A DNA stretch of 64,000 nucleotides from Nakaseomyces glabratus. Its lineage: Eukaryota > Ascomycota > Saccharomycetes > Saccharomycetales > Saccharomycetaceae. The stretch is from contig NC_088957.1 of the NCBI RefSeq assembly GCF_010111755.1, forward strand, positions 124,001-188,000, in the 5' to 3' direction. Positions 19,652 through 29,031 of this stretch are shown piece after piece. Below the pieces are notes generated by a model. That model was not told where the DNA came from and did not search any database. It was given only the letters and a program-made list of their open reading frames with translations. Numbering within the stretch: the stretch's first letter is position 1; each line of letters begins with the position of its first letter. A program made the position numbers and the translations under genes.

Positions 19652-21643
19652 ATGACAGTTGAGGACGTTAAGCAAGCTAGACAAGCTGTTGAGTTCAGCA
19701 GGGAGAAGTTGGAGTCTGTGCTGAGGGGTAGGTTTTTCTATGCTCCGGCATTTGACCTGTATGGTGGTGTGAGTGGTCTGTACGACTACGGTCCACCTGG
19801 TTGTTCTTTCCAGGCCAATGTTGTTGACCAATGGAGGAAGCACTTCATCCTGGAAGAAGATATGCTGGAGGTTGACTGTACTATGTTGACTCCCTACGAG
19901 GTCTTGAAGACCTCTGGTCACGTTGACAAGTTCTCCGACTGGATGTGCAGGGACTTGAAGACCGGTGAGATCTTCAGAGCAGACCACTTGGTTGAGGAAG
20001 TGCTAGAGGCACGTTTGAAAGGTGACCAGGAGGCCAGAGGTCTGGTGAAGGACGCCAATGCTGAAGCTGAGGAAGATGCCGACAAGAAGAAGAGAAAGAA
20101 GAAGGTCAAGCAGATCAAGGCCGTTAAGCTGGAGGACGACGTTGTCAAGGAGTACCAACACATCCTGGCACAGATCGACGGTTACTCCGGTCCAGAGTTG
20201 GGTGAGATGATGAAGAAGTACAACATCGGTAACCCAGTCACCGGTGAGCCACTAGAGCCACCAATGGCTTTCAACCTGATGTTCGAAACCGCTATCGGTC
20301 CTTCTGGTCAATTGAAGGGTTACTTGAGACCAGAAACCGCCCAAGGTCAATTCTTGAACTTCAACAAGCTGTTGGAATTCAACAACGGTAAGACCCCATT
20401 TGCATCAGCTTCTATCGGTAAATCTTTCAGAAACGAGATCTCTCCAAGAGCTGGTCTATTGAGAGTTCGTGAATTTTTAATGGCCGAGATTGAGCACTTC
20501 GTCGACCCATTGGACAAGTCTCATCCAAAGTTCCACGAAGTCAAGGACATCAAGTTGTCTTTCTTGCCACGTAACATTCAACAATCCGGCTCCACTGAGC
20601 CTTTGGTTACCACCATTGGTGAAGCTGTCGCATCCAAGATGGTTGACAACGAAACCTTGGGTTACTTCATTGCTAGAATCTACTTGTTCTTGATCAAGAT
20701 TGGTGTCGATGACACTAAGTTGAGATTCCGTCAACACATGGCCAACGAAATGGCTCACTATGCTGCTGACTGTTGGGATGCTGAATTGAAGACCTCGTTC
20801 GGTTGGATTGAGTGTGTTGGTTGTGCTGATAGATCTGCTTACGATTTGACTGTCCACGCCAACAAGACTAAGGAAAAGCTTGTTGTCAGACAAAAGTTGG
20901 AAACCCCAGTTGAAGTTACCAAGTATGAAATCGACTTGACCAAGAAGTTGTTTGGTCCAAAATTCAGAAAGGATGCACCAAAGGTTGAAGCTTACTTGAC
21001 CGAGCTATCTCAAGAAGAACTAGAAAAGAAGGCTGAAGAATTAAAGACTAACGGTAAGATCGTCTTCACTGTTAAGGGTATCGAAGGTGAGATTGAATTG
21101 GATGACAAGTTTGTTGTTATTGAGAAGAGAACCAAGGTTGAACACGTTAGAGAGTTTGTTCCAAACGTTATCGAACCATCCTTCGGTATTGGCCGTATCA
21201 TCTACTCTATCTTCGAACATTCTTTCTGGAGTAGACCAGAGGATACCGCTAGAGCCGTCCTATCTTTCCCACCACTAGTTGCACCAACCAAGGTTCTTCT
21301 AGTTCCACTATCTAACCACAAGGATTTGGCCCCAGTTACTGCTCAAGTTTCCAAGATTCTAAGAAAGGAACAAATTGCATTCAGAGTGGATGACTCCGGT
21401 GTGTCCATTGGTAAGAGATATGCTCGTAACGATGAATTAGGTACTCCATTTGGTATCACTATCGATTTCGACTCTGTTAAGGACGGTTCCGTCACTTTGA
21501 GAGAAAGAGACTCCACTAAGCAAGTGAGAGGTTCTGTCGAGGCTGTCATCAAGGCTGTCCGTGAGATCACATACAATGGTGCTTCTTGGGAAGAAGGTAC
21601 AAAGGACTTGGCTCCATTTGTTAGTCAATCTGATGCTGAGTAA
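19586..21643 (+). CDS. GRS1: Glycyl-tRNA synthetase, cytosolic (ATG 19652) and likely mitochondrial (TTG 19586) forms
   Basis: A class II aminoacyl-tRNA synthetase of 663 residues from ATG 19652, or 685 from the in-frame TTG at 19586. The enzyme attaches glycine to tRNA-Gly. Class II motifs are clear, including YDYGPPGC, the motif 2 region FRNEISPRAGLLRVREF, and EPSFGIGRIIYSIFEHSF near the C-terminus. The family-specific Lys-rich insert (DKKKRKKKVKQ) and a C-terminal anticodon-binding domain follow. S. cerevisiae GRS1 is known to start its mitochondrial isoform at an upstream UUG. Here the 22-codon extension (SLLKFWRSYAQIAKKSVRIKR) has no acidic residue, is basic and amphipathic, and the TTG has A at -3. 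No in-frame stop intervenes. The locus is inserted relative to the chromosome XIV block around it. Confidence 0.93.
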   Translation: MSLLKFWRSYAQIAKKSVRIKRMTVEDVKQARQAVEFSREKLESVLRGRFFYAPAFDLYGGVSGLYDYGPPGCSFQANVVDQWRKHFILEEDMLEVDCTMLTPYEVLKTSGHVDKFSDWMCRDLKTGEIFRADHLVEEVLEARLKGDQEARGLVKDANAEAEEDADKKKRKKKVKQIKAVKLEDDVVKEYQHILAQIDGYSGPELGEMMKKYNIGNPVTGEPLEPPMAFNLMFETAIGPSGQLKGYLRPETAQGQFLNFNKLLEFNNGKTPFASASIGKSFRNEISPRAGLLRVREFLMAEIEHFVDPLDKSHPKFHEVKDIKLSFLPRNIQQSGSTEPLVTTIGEAVASKMVDNETLGYFIARIYLFLIKIGVDDTKLRFRQHMANEMAHYAADCWDAELKTSFGWIECVGCADRSAYDLTVHANKTKEKLVVRQKLETPVEVTKYEIDLTKKLFGPKFRKDAPKVEAYLTELSQEELEKKAEELKTNGKIVFTVKGIEGEIELDDKFVVIEKRTKVEHVREFVPNVIEPSFGIGRIIYSIFEHSFWSRPEDTARAVLSFPPLVAPTKVLLVPLSNHKDLAPVTAQVSKILRKEQIAFRVDDSGVSIGKRYARNDELGTPFGITIDFDSVKDGSVTLRERDSTKQVRGSVEAVIKAVREITYNGASWEEGTKDLAPFVSQSDAE

Positions 21644-21872
21644 TCATCTAACAACATACTTAAATAATGTATAATACTTATTGATATTATATCTATGATA
21701 TTAACGAAATCTAATTAAAATAACTAATCTCGCTATAGAATGTATTTCATACTCGACTGGGAATGTAAGTGCAGTTGCTGAAATTTCATCTGTTAACAAT
21801 TATATTAAATGTAAGTAGAGTTACAATTTAGAACAATTACATCCATAAGCTATTATATGATCTGAAGTACTA

Positions 21873-23471
21873 TCACTTATTACCAATACTTAGTGTCTTA
21901 GTTAAAGTTGTATTTCCATTAGTTTCTGCCGCCGATTGATCTGAGCATGACCTCCTCGTGGAGTCCATTGAATGAATAGCTCTAGATCGAGTGGTGGAAC
22001 TTCTTGCAGATAACATCGGAGCTAATGTTTCAGATTCTCTCTCTATTTTGGCCTTTAATGTGCTCAAGTATTTCACCTTTTCTTCTTGGTTATTAAAAGT
22101 TGTTAGCTCCGAAAGATTTTTGAACCAATAAAGCATCTCTTTACTGGATGTCGTCCTAAAAACCCAATTGTGCCCTCTATGGATTAGGCCATTTGTTTTC
22201 GTATGCAGGATAAATTTGTATGATTGAGAATCCTTACCTTCTCCTTTCTTATCACATTCGTTCAAAGGCGTATGCTGAACCACTTTACACTCAGCCAAAG
22301 ATAGCGAGAATAACGGTACAGAGTCTCTTTTCCGATCTGACGTTTTAAATTCATGCAAATAGTTTGGCGTAAGAACGTAATACCCCTTTGTATAAGACTT
22401 TAAGTATTTGGATCTCCTTTCCAGGTAGCCACATTGAACAACCAAAGTGAGAGGATCGTTCTTTCCAGTATATTCTATTTCTTTGAATTTTCTCATCGGT
22501 AAATTGAGCGGAATAAAGTTGGTATTGTCTCGCAGTAAAAAATTATCCCATTCATGAGATGGTGATAATGACAAAAATGAACTCAGCAGTCTATTAACCA
22601 GTTGATCATCTATTATCTTGGCTTCGGCGCCCAAAATTTGTGCTAATACTCTGAATGCATTTTGTATGCTTGCCACCACTATTTTTTCCAGCTCTTGGCC
22701 TGAACTTTGTAGATTCATAAAAGCTTCATGTAAAAAATTCTCCTCTGAGAGCTGTCTTCTTATCTGGTTATCTAAGTTTACCTTTAAAAGGTAAGGATCT
22801 CTTGCTGGTACGTTTTTTCTAGCTTGATTTATTGACTGCTGAAATTTTACCATACATTCCCTGGTTGTATCAAGTTCTTTTGAGCAATTATTCTTGAAAT
22901 CTGAACTTAAGCTCTTGATGCTCTTGATTTTCAATACTAAATCCTTATTTAAACTTTCAAGTCCGGGGATTATGCTGTTTTGAAGTTCTCTCGTACCTTT
23001 AGCCGCTTCAGCTGCCATTACATCGTGGTATTGTCGAAGAATAATGGGGACATCCTGAATAGAGCCGTTACCAATAGGCAGAAAGAAATGATTTATGGTG
23101 TTTGCAGAATGTGTGTTATCTTCCTCGGAACCAGAAAAGAACCATCCGTTATTGTTCTTACCGTGCTTATCGTGTGCACCACCACTGGCTAGCTTATTTG
23201 CAGCAGATGTTAAGTTGAAACTACCGCTGAGTCCCGAACCACTGCTTCCTATGCCAGCGTTGCTTATACCGTGTGATGCAAGTATATTAGAGACTTTGGC
23301 GTTCTGTCTTATTATCTCTTCTTGGACAGAAGCCACCTCAGAGAGATACACTATAATAGCCTTGAGCACTTTCCTCCATTCTGTGAACCTCTGAGCAAGC
23401 TGCTCAGCTGGATGAGCATCATATGGAACAAGCACTGCTAGCGGGGACCGGGGGTCTGCTTGAGAACTCAT
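21873..23471 (-). CDS. SLM2: Slm-family PI(4,5)P2-binding TORC2 adaptor, short form
   Basis: A 532-residue F-BAR-like plus PH-domain protein matching Slm1/Slm2. It opens within the conserved core (DPRSPLAVLVPYDAHPAEQLAQRF), continues with VYLSEVASVQEEIIRQ and the NGSIQD-containing helices, and has a PH domain at about residues 335-460 (CGYLERRSKYLKSYTKGYYVLTPNYLHEF ... HNWVF). Slm proteins sit in eisosome patches and pass membrane stress to TORC2-Ypk1. S. cerevisiae Slm1 and Slm2 have 686 and 656 residues. This one lacks the Gln-rich N-terminal extension and has no PxIxIT calcineurin site at its C-terminus. A stop lies upstream in frame without another ATG. The neighbours (YNL046W-like, LAP2) support SLM2 (YNL047C). 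The SLM1/SLM2 split is otherwise uncertain. Confidence 0.87.
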   Translation of the reverse strand: MSSQADPRSPLAVLVPYDAHPAEQLAQRFTEWRKVLKAIIVYLSEVASVQEEIIRQNAKVSNILASHGISNAGIGSSGSGLSGSFNLTSAANKLASGGAHDKHGKNNNGWFFSGSEEDNTHSANTINHFFLPIGNGSIQDVPIILRQYHDVMAAEAAKGTRELQNSIIPGLESLNKDLVLKIKSIKSLSSDFKNNCSKELDTTRECMVKFQQSINQARKNVPARDPYLLKVNLDNQIRRQLSEENFLHEAFMNLQSSGQELEKIVVASIQNAFRVLAQILGAEAKIIDDQLVNRLLSSFLSLSPSHEWDNFLLRDNTNFIPLNLPMRKFKEIEYTGKNDPLTLVVQCGYLERRSKYLKSYTKGYYVLTPNYLHEFKTSDRKRDSVPLFSLSLAECKVVQHTPLNECDKKGEGKDSQSYKFILHTKTNGLIHRGHNWVFRTTSSKEMLYWFKNLSELTTFNNQEEKVKYLSTLKAKIERESETLAPMLSARSSTTRSRAIHSMDSTRRSCSDQSAAETNGNTTLTKTLSIGNK

Positions 23472-24116
23472 TCTTGTGTCTGTCGTATTTATTGTTGCTA
23501 GGTTACAACAAGCAAAAAAAAATTCTTAAATGTGTAGTATAGTTTGAAAAGGTCTAGGAAGTCTGATGCTTAAATATCCAAATGATTATTCTGAAAGCAT
23601 CAGCAAGTTCTTGTTCTGCTCATCTCCGAATAATGTGTCAATTATTTGTTTTGGCCTTCCAGAAGCCCACTGCCAGGTGAAAAAGTAAGGGCTTCCTGCG
23701 CTACTTTCTAAGCCAAGTACAAAGAACAAAGGAAAATTTTAAGAATGAAGCGACGGCTAATTTATTAGCTGCACCTTTAAGGGTCCTCGGCAGCAATATT
23801 ATTGCAGTGGGGATCTCAGATCTGTAAGTGGGGCAATATTTCATATACGATGGTCTATTAGCTATGAGTATTTTAGATAGTTGTTGGTAAACAATTAGCT
23901 TAACTGATTGACGACTGGAGTTGAGTCTTACACGAGAGCCAGCCACGTCAATTTATATTGTACAGGCATGGAAATATGGCAACCCCAGCTTTTCCAGATA
24001 AATTTCTATTACATATATATGTATAACTGTTTTCTGCATCACTGCTGGTTAAGTCTTGGTGCCAATGCCGAATATTCAAGCTTCTTTTAGTATCAGGGTA
24101 TCCTTAACACTTCATT
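23472..24116. other. Divergent intergenic region SLM2 / YNL046W-like
   Basis: About 645 bases with a short A-run near 23514-23522 and no recognisable gene. Short open frames across it show no family features. Confidence 0.5.
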
Positions 24117-24521
24117 ATGAAATGGTTCAAGCAAGCAAAGCTCAAGTTTAAAATTAAGAAGAAGTCCAAGAGAGTGTCGAAGGAATTGGTGCAGATACCC
24201 GCCAGTTTTAACACCAGGCAGGCCCTGGTTAATGCAGATGACCAGTATTCGCATAAGGTTTTCATGGATTCCAAACAGTATATTCTGTCCAAGTACCTTA
24301 CCCTATTTACGGTTTTGTTCTGTGCCTTGGCAATATGTGTCACGCTGGTGTGCGCTCCCAGGATTATACGGATATACTACTCAAATAAAGTTACGTATAC
24401 CAAGTGGGCCTTACTGCTTTCATTGATATCTCCCCAACAGCAGCAGCTTCCCCTACTCTCGGGCACATTCTCACTAGGTACAATATTCAGCCTCTACAAA
24501 TGGCTAGTTTGGTTCATTTGA
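24117..24521 (+). CDS. Small membrane protein, probable YNL046W homologue
   Basis: A 134-residue frame with an ATG start (MKWFKQAKLKFKIKKKSKR). A strongly basic N-terminus is followed by a polar region, a confident membrane span near residues 60-82 (LTLFTVLFCALAICVTLVCAPRI), and a weaker C-terminal hydrophobic stretch (LLSGTFSLGTIFSLYKWLVWFI). It lies between SLM2 and LAP2, exactly where S. cerevisiae has YNL046W, a 172-residue ER-localised protein of unknown function. I rely on position and membrane topology, not on motif recognition. The C-terminus may be shortened: another frame stays open from 24404 to 24589, so a frameshift is possible. Confidence 0.6.
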   Translation: MKWFKQAKLKFKIKKKSKRVSKELVQIPASFNTRQALVNADDQYSHKVFMDSKQYILSKYLTLFTVLFCALAICVTLVCAPRIIRIYYSNKVTYTKWALLLSLISPQQQQLPLLSGTFSLGTIFSLYKWLVWFI

Positions 24522-24792
24522 TTGCAGGAACCACTGAGATTAATATAGCATTGGCATTGATGGTGACTGTGCTTGCTAATACCAGTTGAAGTGGGAAAAA
24601 ATGTGTCAAATGCTAGTCTACTCATCGCCTGCATTGTACGGAATTTTCTAAGCCTATGAGTGAGTTTGTTTGTGCTTCCACTGAAAAAAAATGCTTTCGA
24701 CAATTTGAAGGTATTGTTTGAAAAATTGTATAAAGAGCCAACGGAGTTGGGTAGTTGCAATTGTTGATCTACTGGTTTATCTTTGAGTGGAT

Positions 24793-26751
24793 ATGATTAA
24801 TAGGTTAATTCAGAGGATTGTACCTTTTTCAAGACCATTAAGCACCGTGAAGAAGACGATGTTGACACCCTTTTTGGAATCCAAGAGACCTCAGCAGTCT
24901 CCTGAGTACGACTACTCCACTTTGTCTAACTACAAGAGTTTTCAGATCAAACATACTACACTAAACTTCTTGTTATCGTTTGAGAAATCTACTGTCTCTG
25001 GTGATGTCGTGTTTGATTTGACTACTCTGAAAGAGGCTGTTAAGCACATTGACCTAGATACTTCCTACTTGGATGTCAACGAGGTTCTTGTTGATGATAA
25101 GCCTGTAGAGTTCAAGATTGAAGAAAGAAAGCAACCATTGGGTTCAAAGTTAGTTATTGCTGCCGAATTGGAAGCTGAAAGACAATTCAAATTGAGAGTT
25201 AAGTTCAGTACTACTAAGGACTGTACAGCCCTGCAATGGTTGACTCCACAACAGACATCGGGCGACAAGCCTTATATGTTTTCTCAGTTAGAAGCCATTC
25301 ATGCTAGAGCATTGTTCCCATGTTTTGACACACCTTCTTACAAATCTACATTCACCGCCAATATCGAGTCCACTCTTCCAGTTGTTTTCTCTGGTATTGC
25401 CACTGGTTCTACACCAAATGGTGAATCCACTGTTTACCACTTCAAGCAAGACATCCCAATTCCCGCTTATTTGGTTGGTATTGCCTCAGGTGATTTGGTC
25501 TCTGCATCAATTGGCCCACGTTCAAAGGTGTACACTGAGCCTCACCGTTTGGATGACTGTGTCTGGGAATTTTCTAATGATGTTGAGAAGTTTATCAAGA
25601 CCGCTGAAAACTTGATTTTCGATTACGAATGGGGTACCTATGATATTTTGGTTAATGTTGACTCTTACCCATACGGAGGTATGGAATCCCCTAATATGAC
25701 CTTCGCTACCCCTACCCTTATTGCTCATGACAAGACAAACATTGATGTCATTGCTCATGAATTGGCTCACTCATGGTCCGGTAACTTAGTCACTAACTGT
25801 TCCTGGAACCATTTCTGGCTAAATGAAGGTTGGACAGTTTATATTGAGAGAAGAATAGTTGGTGCCCTACACGGTGAGCCAACCAGACACTTCAGTGCTC
25901 TCATTGGTTGGTCCGATTTGGAGAACTCCATCAATTCGATGAGAAACCCAGAGAAGTTCTCTACATTGGTTCAAAACTTGAATGACGGTACTGACCCAGA
26001 TGATGCTTTCTCTACTGTGCCTTATGAAAAGGGTTTCAACTTGTTGTTCCATTTGGAAACTGTCCTTGGTGGTCCTCAAGAATTTGATCCTTTTATTAGA
26101 CATTATTTCAAGAAATTTGCTCGTCAATCTCTTGATACCTTCCAATTTTTAGATACTTTGTTTGAATTCTTTGAGAACAAGAGAGAAATTTTGGAGAATG
26201 TTGATTGGGAAACTTGGTTGTTCAAGCCTGGTATGCCACCAAAACCACAATTCATAACTACTATGGCGGATAATGTTTTCTCCTTAGTTAATAAGTGGAT
26301 TGTCAAGGCCCAAGAATTGAAAACTACTGAGGAATTCTCTAAGGAGTTCAGTGAATCAGATCTTTCAGAGTTCAACTCTAATCAAGTTGTTCTATTTTTG
26401 GAAGAGCTTGTAGCTCAGAACTGTGTACCAGTTGAGAGCAAGATTGAATGGTCCAAGTATTCAGTAGCCTCTGAAAGCTTGCTAAGTATTTACAAGAAGC
26501 AAGTTACAGAGTCTCAAAACGCAGAGGTTGTATTCAAGAACTACAAGTTCCAAACCACAGCCAGAATCCAGCCATCCTATCAACAACTAGCCAACTGGTT
26601 GGGTACTGTCGGTAGAATGAAGTTTGTGCGTCCAGGCTACAGATTGCTAAACGCTGTCGACCGTGATCTTGCCATTGCTACGTTCGAGAAGTTAAAGGAT
26701 ACTTATCATCCAATCTGTAAGCAATTGGTCAAGCAAGACCTTGAATTGTAA
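24793..26751 (+). CDS. LAP2: Leukotriene A4 hydrolase-type aminopeptidase (yscIV)
   Basis: A 652-residue M1-family zinc aminopeptidase and epoxide hydrolase. The start is ATG 24793 (MINRLIQRIVPFS); a GTG two codons earlier is not a likely eukaryotic start. The zinc site is complete: HELAHS with H322, E323 and H326, and E345 in LNEGW, the expected 18-residue spacing. The substrate-binding YGGMESPNMTF motif is upstream. The C-terminal helical domain of LTA4 hydrolases follows (about residues 450-650). The first 25 residues are basic and free of acids, so partial mitochondrial targeting is possible. It corresponds to YNL045W, next to the YNL046W homologue and YIP3. Confidence 0.94.
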   Translation: MINRLIQRIVPFSRPLSTVKKTMLTPFLESKRPQQSPEYDYSTLSNYKSFQIKHTTLNFLLSFEKSTVSGDVVFDLTTLKEAVKHIDLDTSYLDVNEVLVDDKPVEFKIEERKQPLGSKLVIAAELEAERQFKLRVKFSTTKDCTALQWLTPQQTSGDKPYMFSQLEAIHARALFPCFDTPSYKSTFTANIESTLPVVFSGIATGSTPNGESTVYHFKQDIPIPAYLVGIASGDLVSASIGPRSKVYTEPHRLDDCVWEFSNDVEKFIKTAENLIFDYEWGTYDILVNVDSYPYGGMESPNMTFATPTLIAHDKTNIDVIAHELAHSWSGNLVTNCSWNHFWLNEGWTVYIERRIVGALHGEPTRHFSALIGWSDLENSINSMRNPEKFSTLVQNLNDGTDPDDAFSTVPYEKGFNLLFHLETVLGGPQEFDPFIRHYFKKFARQSLDTFQFLDTLFEFFENKREILENVDWETWLFKPGMPPKPQFITTMADNVFSLVNKWIVKAQELKTTEEFSKEFSESDLSEFNSNQVVLFLEELVAQNCVPVESKIEWSKYSVASESLLSIYKKQVTESQNAEVVFKNYKFQTTARIQPSYQQLANWLGTVGRMKFVRPGYRLLNAVDRDLAIATFEKLKDTYHPICKQLVKQDLEL

Positions 26752-27160
26752 GTTTATGCTCTCCTGATAAGAGCGCTAATGACACCACGCATATTTTATA
26801 ATTAAATAATGAGTATGTACATAATAATACGATTGGTATCCGTTTTATTATACGTTCTGTATTGTTGTGCAATGGCTGATTAGCTGCGAGTTAGTTTGGT
26901 GTCTGTTTATTCTTCTAACAGTTCCATGATATCTTCAAATGGAGGCTTTTTGTTTGTGAACAGCCTGGACGCTCTCGTCAATCCTCGTCGGTCGCGAATC
27001 CTCGACGACAATCACAAAAAAAACACGAATGAACAACCAAGGCACACCAAATAAGAGTTATTTAAAGGTGATAAAAAAGGTTAGAGGTATAAAGGCACTG
27101 TAAAACATTGCATTTAGACAGTTATCTGAACGTCGGTAATCAAGGAAAAGAGCAGCAGAA
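26752..27160. other. Intergenic region LAP2 / YIP3 with a short unexplained minus-strand frame
   Basis: A 34-codon open frame on the minus strand (26907-27011) ends FTNKKPPFEDIMELLEE, which reads like a real protein C-terminus. No ATG or acceptable splice site was found ahead of it. It may be a gene fragment, a spliced exon or chance. Confidence 0.3.
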
Positions 27161-27915
27161 ATGAACCAAATCAATGCTATGAGCGTATGTTTTGAATTTC
27201 TCGGAGCTTTGAGTTTTTGAGATGTGCTGTCACTTTACAGCTAGTTTGTTTTCTGAATCTAATACTAACTAATATGACCTTATTGTCTGCAAGCAGCCAG
27301 TTTACTACCATCAAAACCTATGGGTTTCTTTGCCCTGGGGACTAGGGTAGAACAGTGAAACTAAGAAAGTGGAAAATGCAGAAGATAAGGACACAAATTT
27401 TGAATTAGCAACTTGCGAGTTTTTCCGAAAACTTGTCTATAGACAACATAAAGAGCCAAGCCATGGCTATTAAGTCCAAATTTGGTTCTCTACGTTCCGT
27501 TCAAGACTTTTTCAATATTAAGAGACTATCCAAGCCTCAGAACTTCAGCGAAATCCAATCCAGAATCTCATACAATCTAAACTACTTCTCCAGTAACTAC
27601 GGTATCATTATTGGTTGTCTAAGTATCTACACGTTGTTGACTAACTTACTACTATTGTTCGTCATCTGTTTTGTTTTCCTGGGTCTGCTAGGTATCGGCA
27701 AGCTGGATGGCCAGGACTTGAACACACCATTTGGCTCTTTCAAGACCACACAACTGTATACTGGTTTGGTCTGCATTGCTGTGCCATTGGGTTTTCTAGC
27801 TTCTCCATTCTCAACTATGATGTGGCTAATCGGTGCCTCATCTGTCACTGTCTTAGGCCACGCTGCTTTGATGGAGAAGCCAATTGAGACTGTTTTCGAC
27901 GAAGAAACTGTATAG
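27161..27915 (+). CDS. YIP3: Yip3, PRA1/prenylated-Rab-acceptor family protein (spliced)
   Basis: The gene is join(27161..27184, 27409..27915), encoding 176 residues, the same length as S. cerevisiae Yip3. Exon 1 encodes MNQINAMS and ends at a GTATGT donor (27185). Exon 2 continues QLASFSENLSIDNIKSQ, aligning without gaps to the yeast protein. TAG at 27406-27408 is an in-frame stop, so the acceptor must be at or after 27408. A TACTAAC branch site is at 27263-27269. The body has the PRA1 features: a PQNFSEIQSRISYNLNYFSSNY entry helix and two pairs of membrane spans (IIIGCLSIYTLLTNLLLLF; TGLVCIAVPLGFLASP...). It acts in ER-Golgi traffic with Rab GTPases. It corresponds to YNL044W, also an intron gene. 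Confidence 0.92.
27185..27408 (+). other. Intron of YIP3
   Basis: The donor is GTATGT at 27185, the branch site TACTAAC at 27263-27269 and the acceptor TTAG at 27408. The branch-to-acceptor distance is about 140 bases and several AGs are skipped (27293, 27296, 27300 and others), which is unusual. A weaker branch-like AACTAAG near 27358 could be the true one. Confidence 0.75.
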
Positions 27916-29031
27916 TACCCACTCTATTTAAACTTTCAAAAAAAAAAATTGTACTTTGTAGTAATAGAATGATACTAATGCAAGAAATCTGGATTAGACG
28001 TCAATATGATGTTTTAACAACCTTGAGAGCGGGACACCAGTAATGTATATAGAAGCGGGGCAGACGTACAGTACAAATAGTCAACCCCAAAAAGGGAAAT
28101 CTAATCTATCCTTTCCCGTTAGTCTTAACAATTCCCCGTTAATTGAAAGTAAAGTGTTTCGTACAGCACTGTCTGAGGATTGATAAATGAAGGAAAACCT
28201 TATTGACCAAACAGGAAATATACATGGATATTAGATATTTATCATCCCATGTCTCTTTCTGCACCTGTATCTCTGCTGGGACACAGAACCACCGTGAGCT
28301 ATTTGAGCTATTTTCTCGAGTGCTGCAGAGATCCTTCTATTTTCCTAAAGAGGAAGTTGAAAAGAGGTCAAAAATGGTTAGGGTCTACGAGAGTCTCTGT
28401 GCAGAATACTGCAAAAGAAAAAAATAGTGGAAGGAGTTCGAGGAACAGTGAGGGGCAGATTCCAAATTACCTGAGAATACCAAGAATACTGGACTGCTGC
28501 GACAGTTTCAGTGGTCGATCCTGCATGGAATATATTATCTAATACTCTTTCTCGAGAAATTCTCTGAATGAGGAAAAAAGAGCACTAAAATGGCAAGATG
28601 TGCAGCATTCTCTGTGGGAACACTCAGCAGTACACTTGAAAGAAAAATAAAAAATTGTCTCAATGGGTAAATTAGCTGGTAGAAAGCATCGGACTGTTTG
28701 TCAGTGCTCACTTGTTCAATAGTGAATTGAAGTATAATTGCCAAAAGTATTGCAAAAAAAAATAATAGCAAATCTCCGTTGGAAGGATCCTTCACTGCTC
28801 TAATACCAGCTAGGCTTTACTGCAGGGTATCTTTCTATATGGTAACTGTGAGAAGGAACAGGGGAGAAGCAACAACAAACAAAAATATCTCACTTCTTTT
28901 ACCTGAAGGGGAGACCTAATTGATATATAATACATTGACAAGCCGTTTCTCTCGAAATTGATCGACATTGGGGACAAGGATTAGTTTAAGAGCAACATCA
29001 AATCGTCCCCACACATAGAAAATCTGGCTAA
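27916..29031. other. Intergenic region YIP3 / BOP3
   Basis: A 1.1 kb gap that holds the YIP3 terminator and BOP3 promoter. Two overlapping plus-strand frames of 74 and 97 codons (28203-28427 and 28249-28542) show no domain, membrane span or family resemblance. CTCGAG occurs at about 28314 and 28552. No RNA gene was recognised. Confidence 0.45.

Noticed and set aside
27421..27440. TTTTTCCGAAAACTTG as CDEIII
   Set aside because: It lies inside the second exon of YIP3 and encodes the conserved SFSENL residues.
28203..28542. Overlapping 74- and 97-codon frames between YIP3 and BOP3
   Set aside because: No recognisable domain and mutual overlap in different frames; consistent with chance open frames in a 1.1 kb gap.
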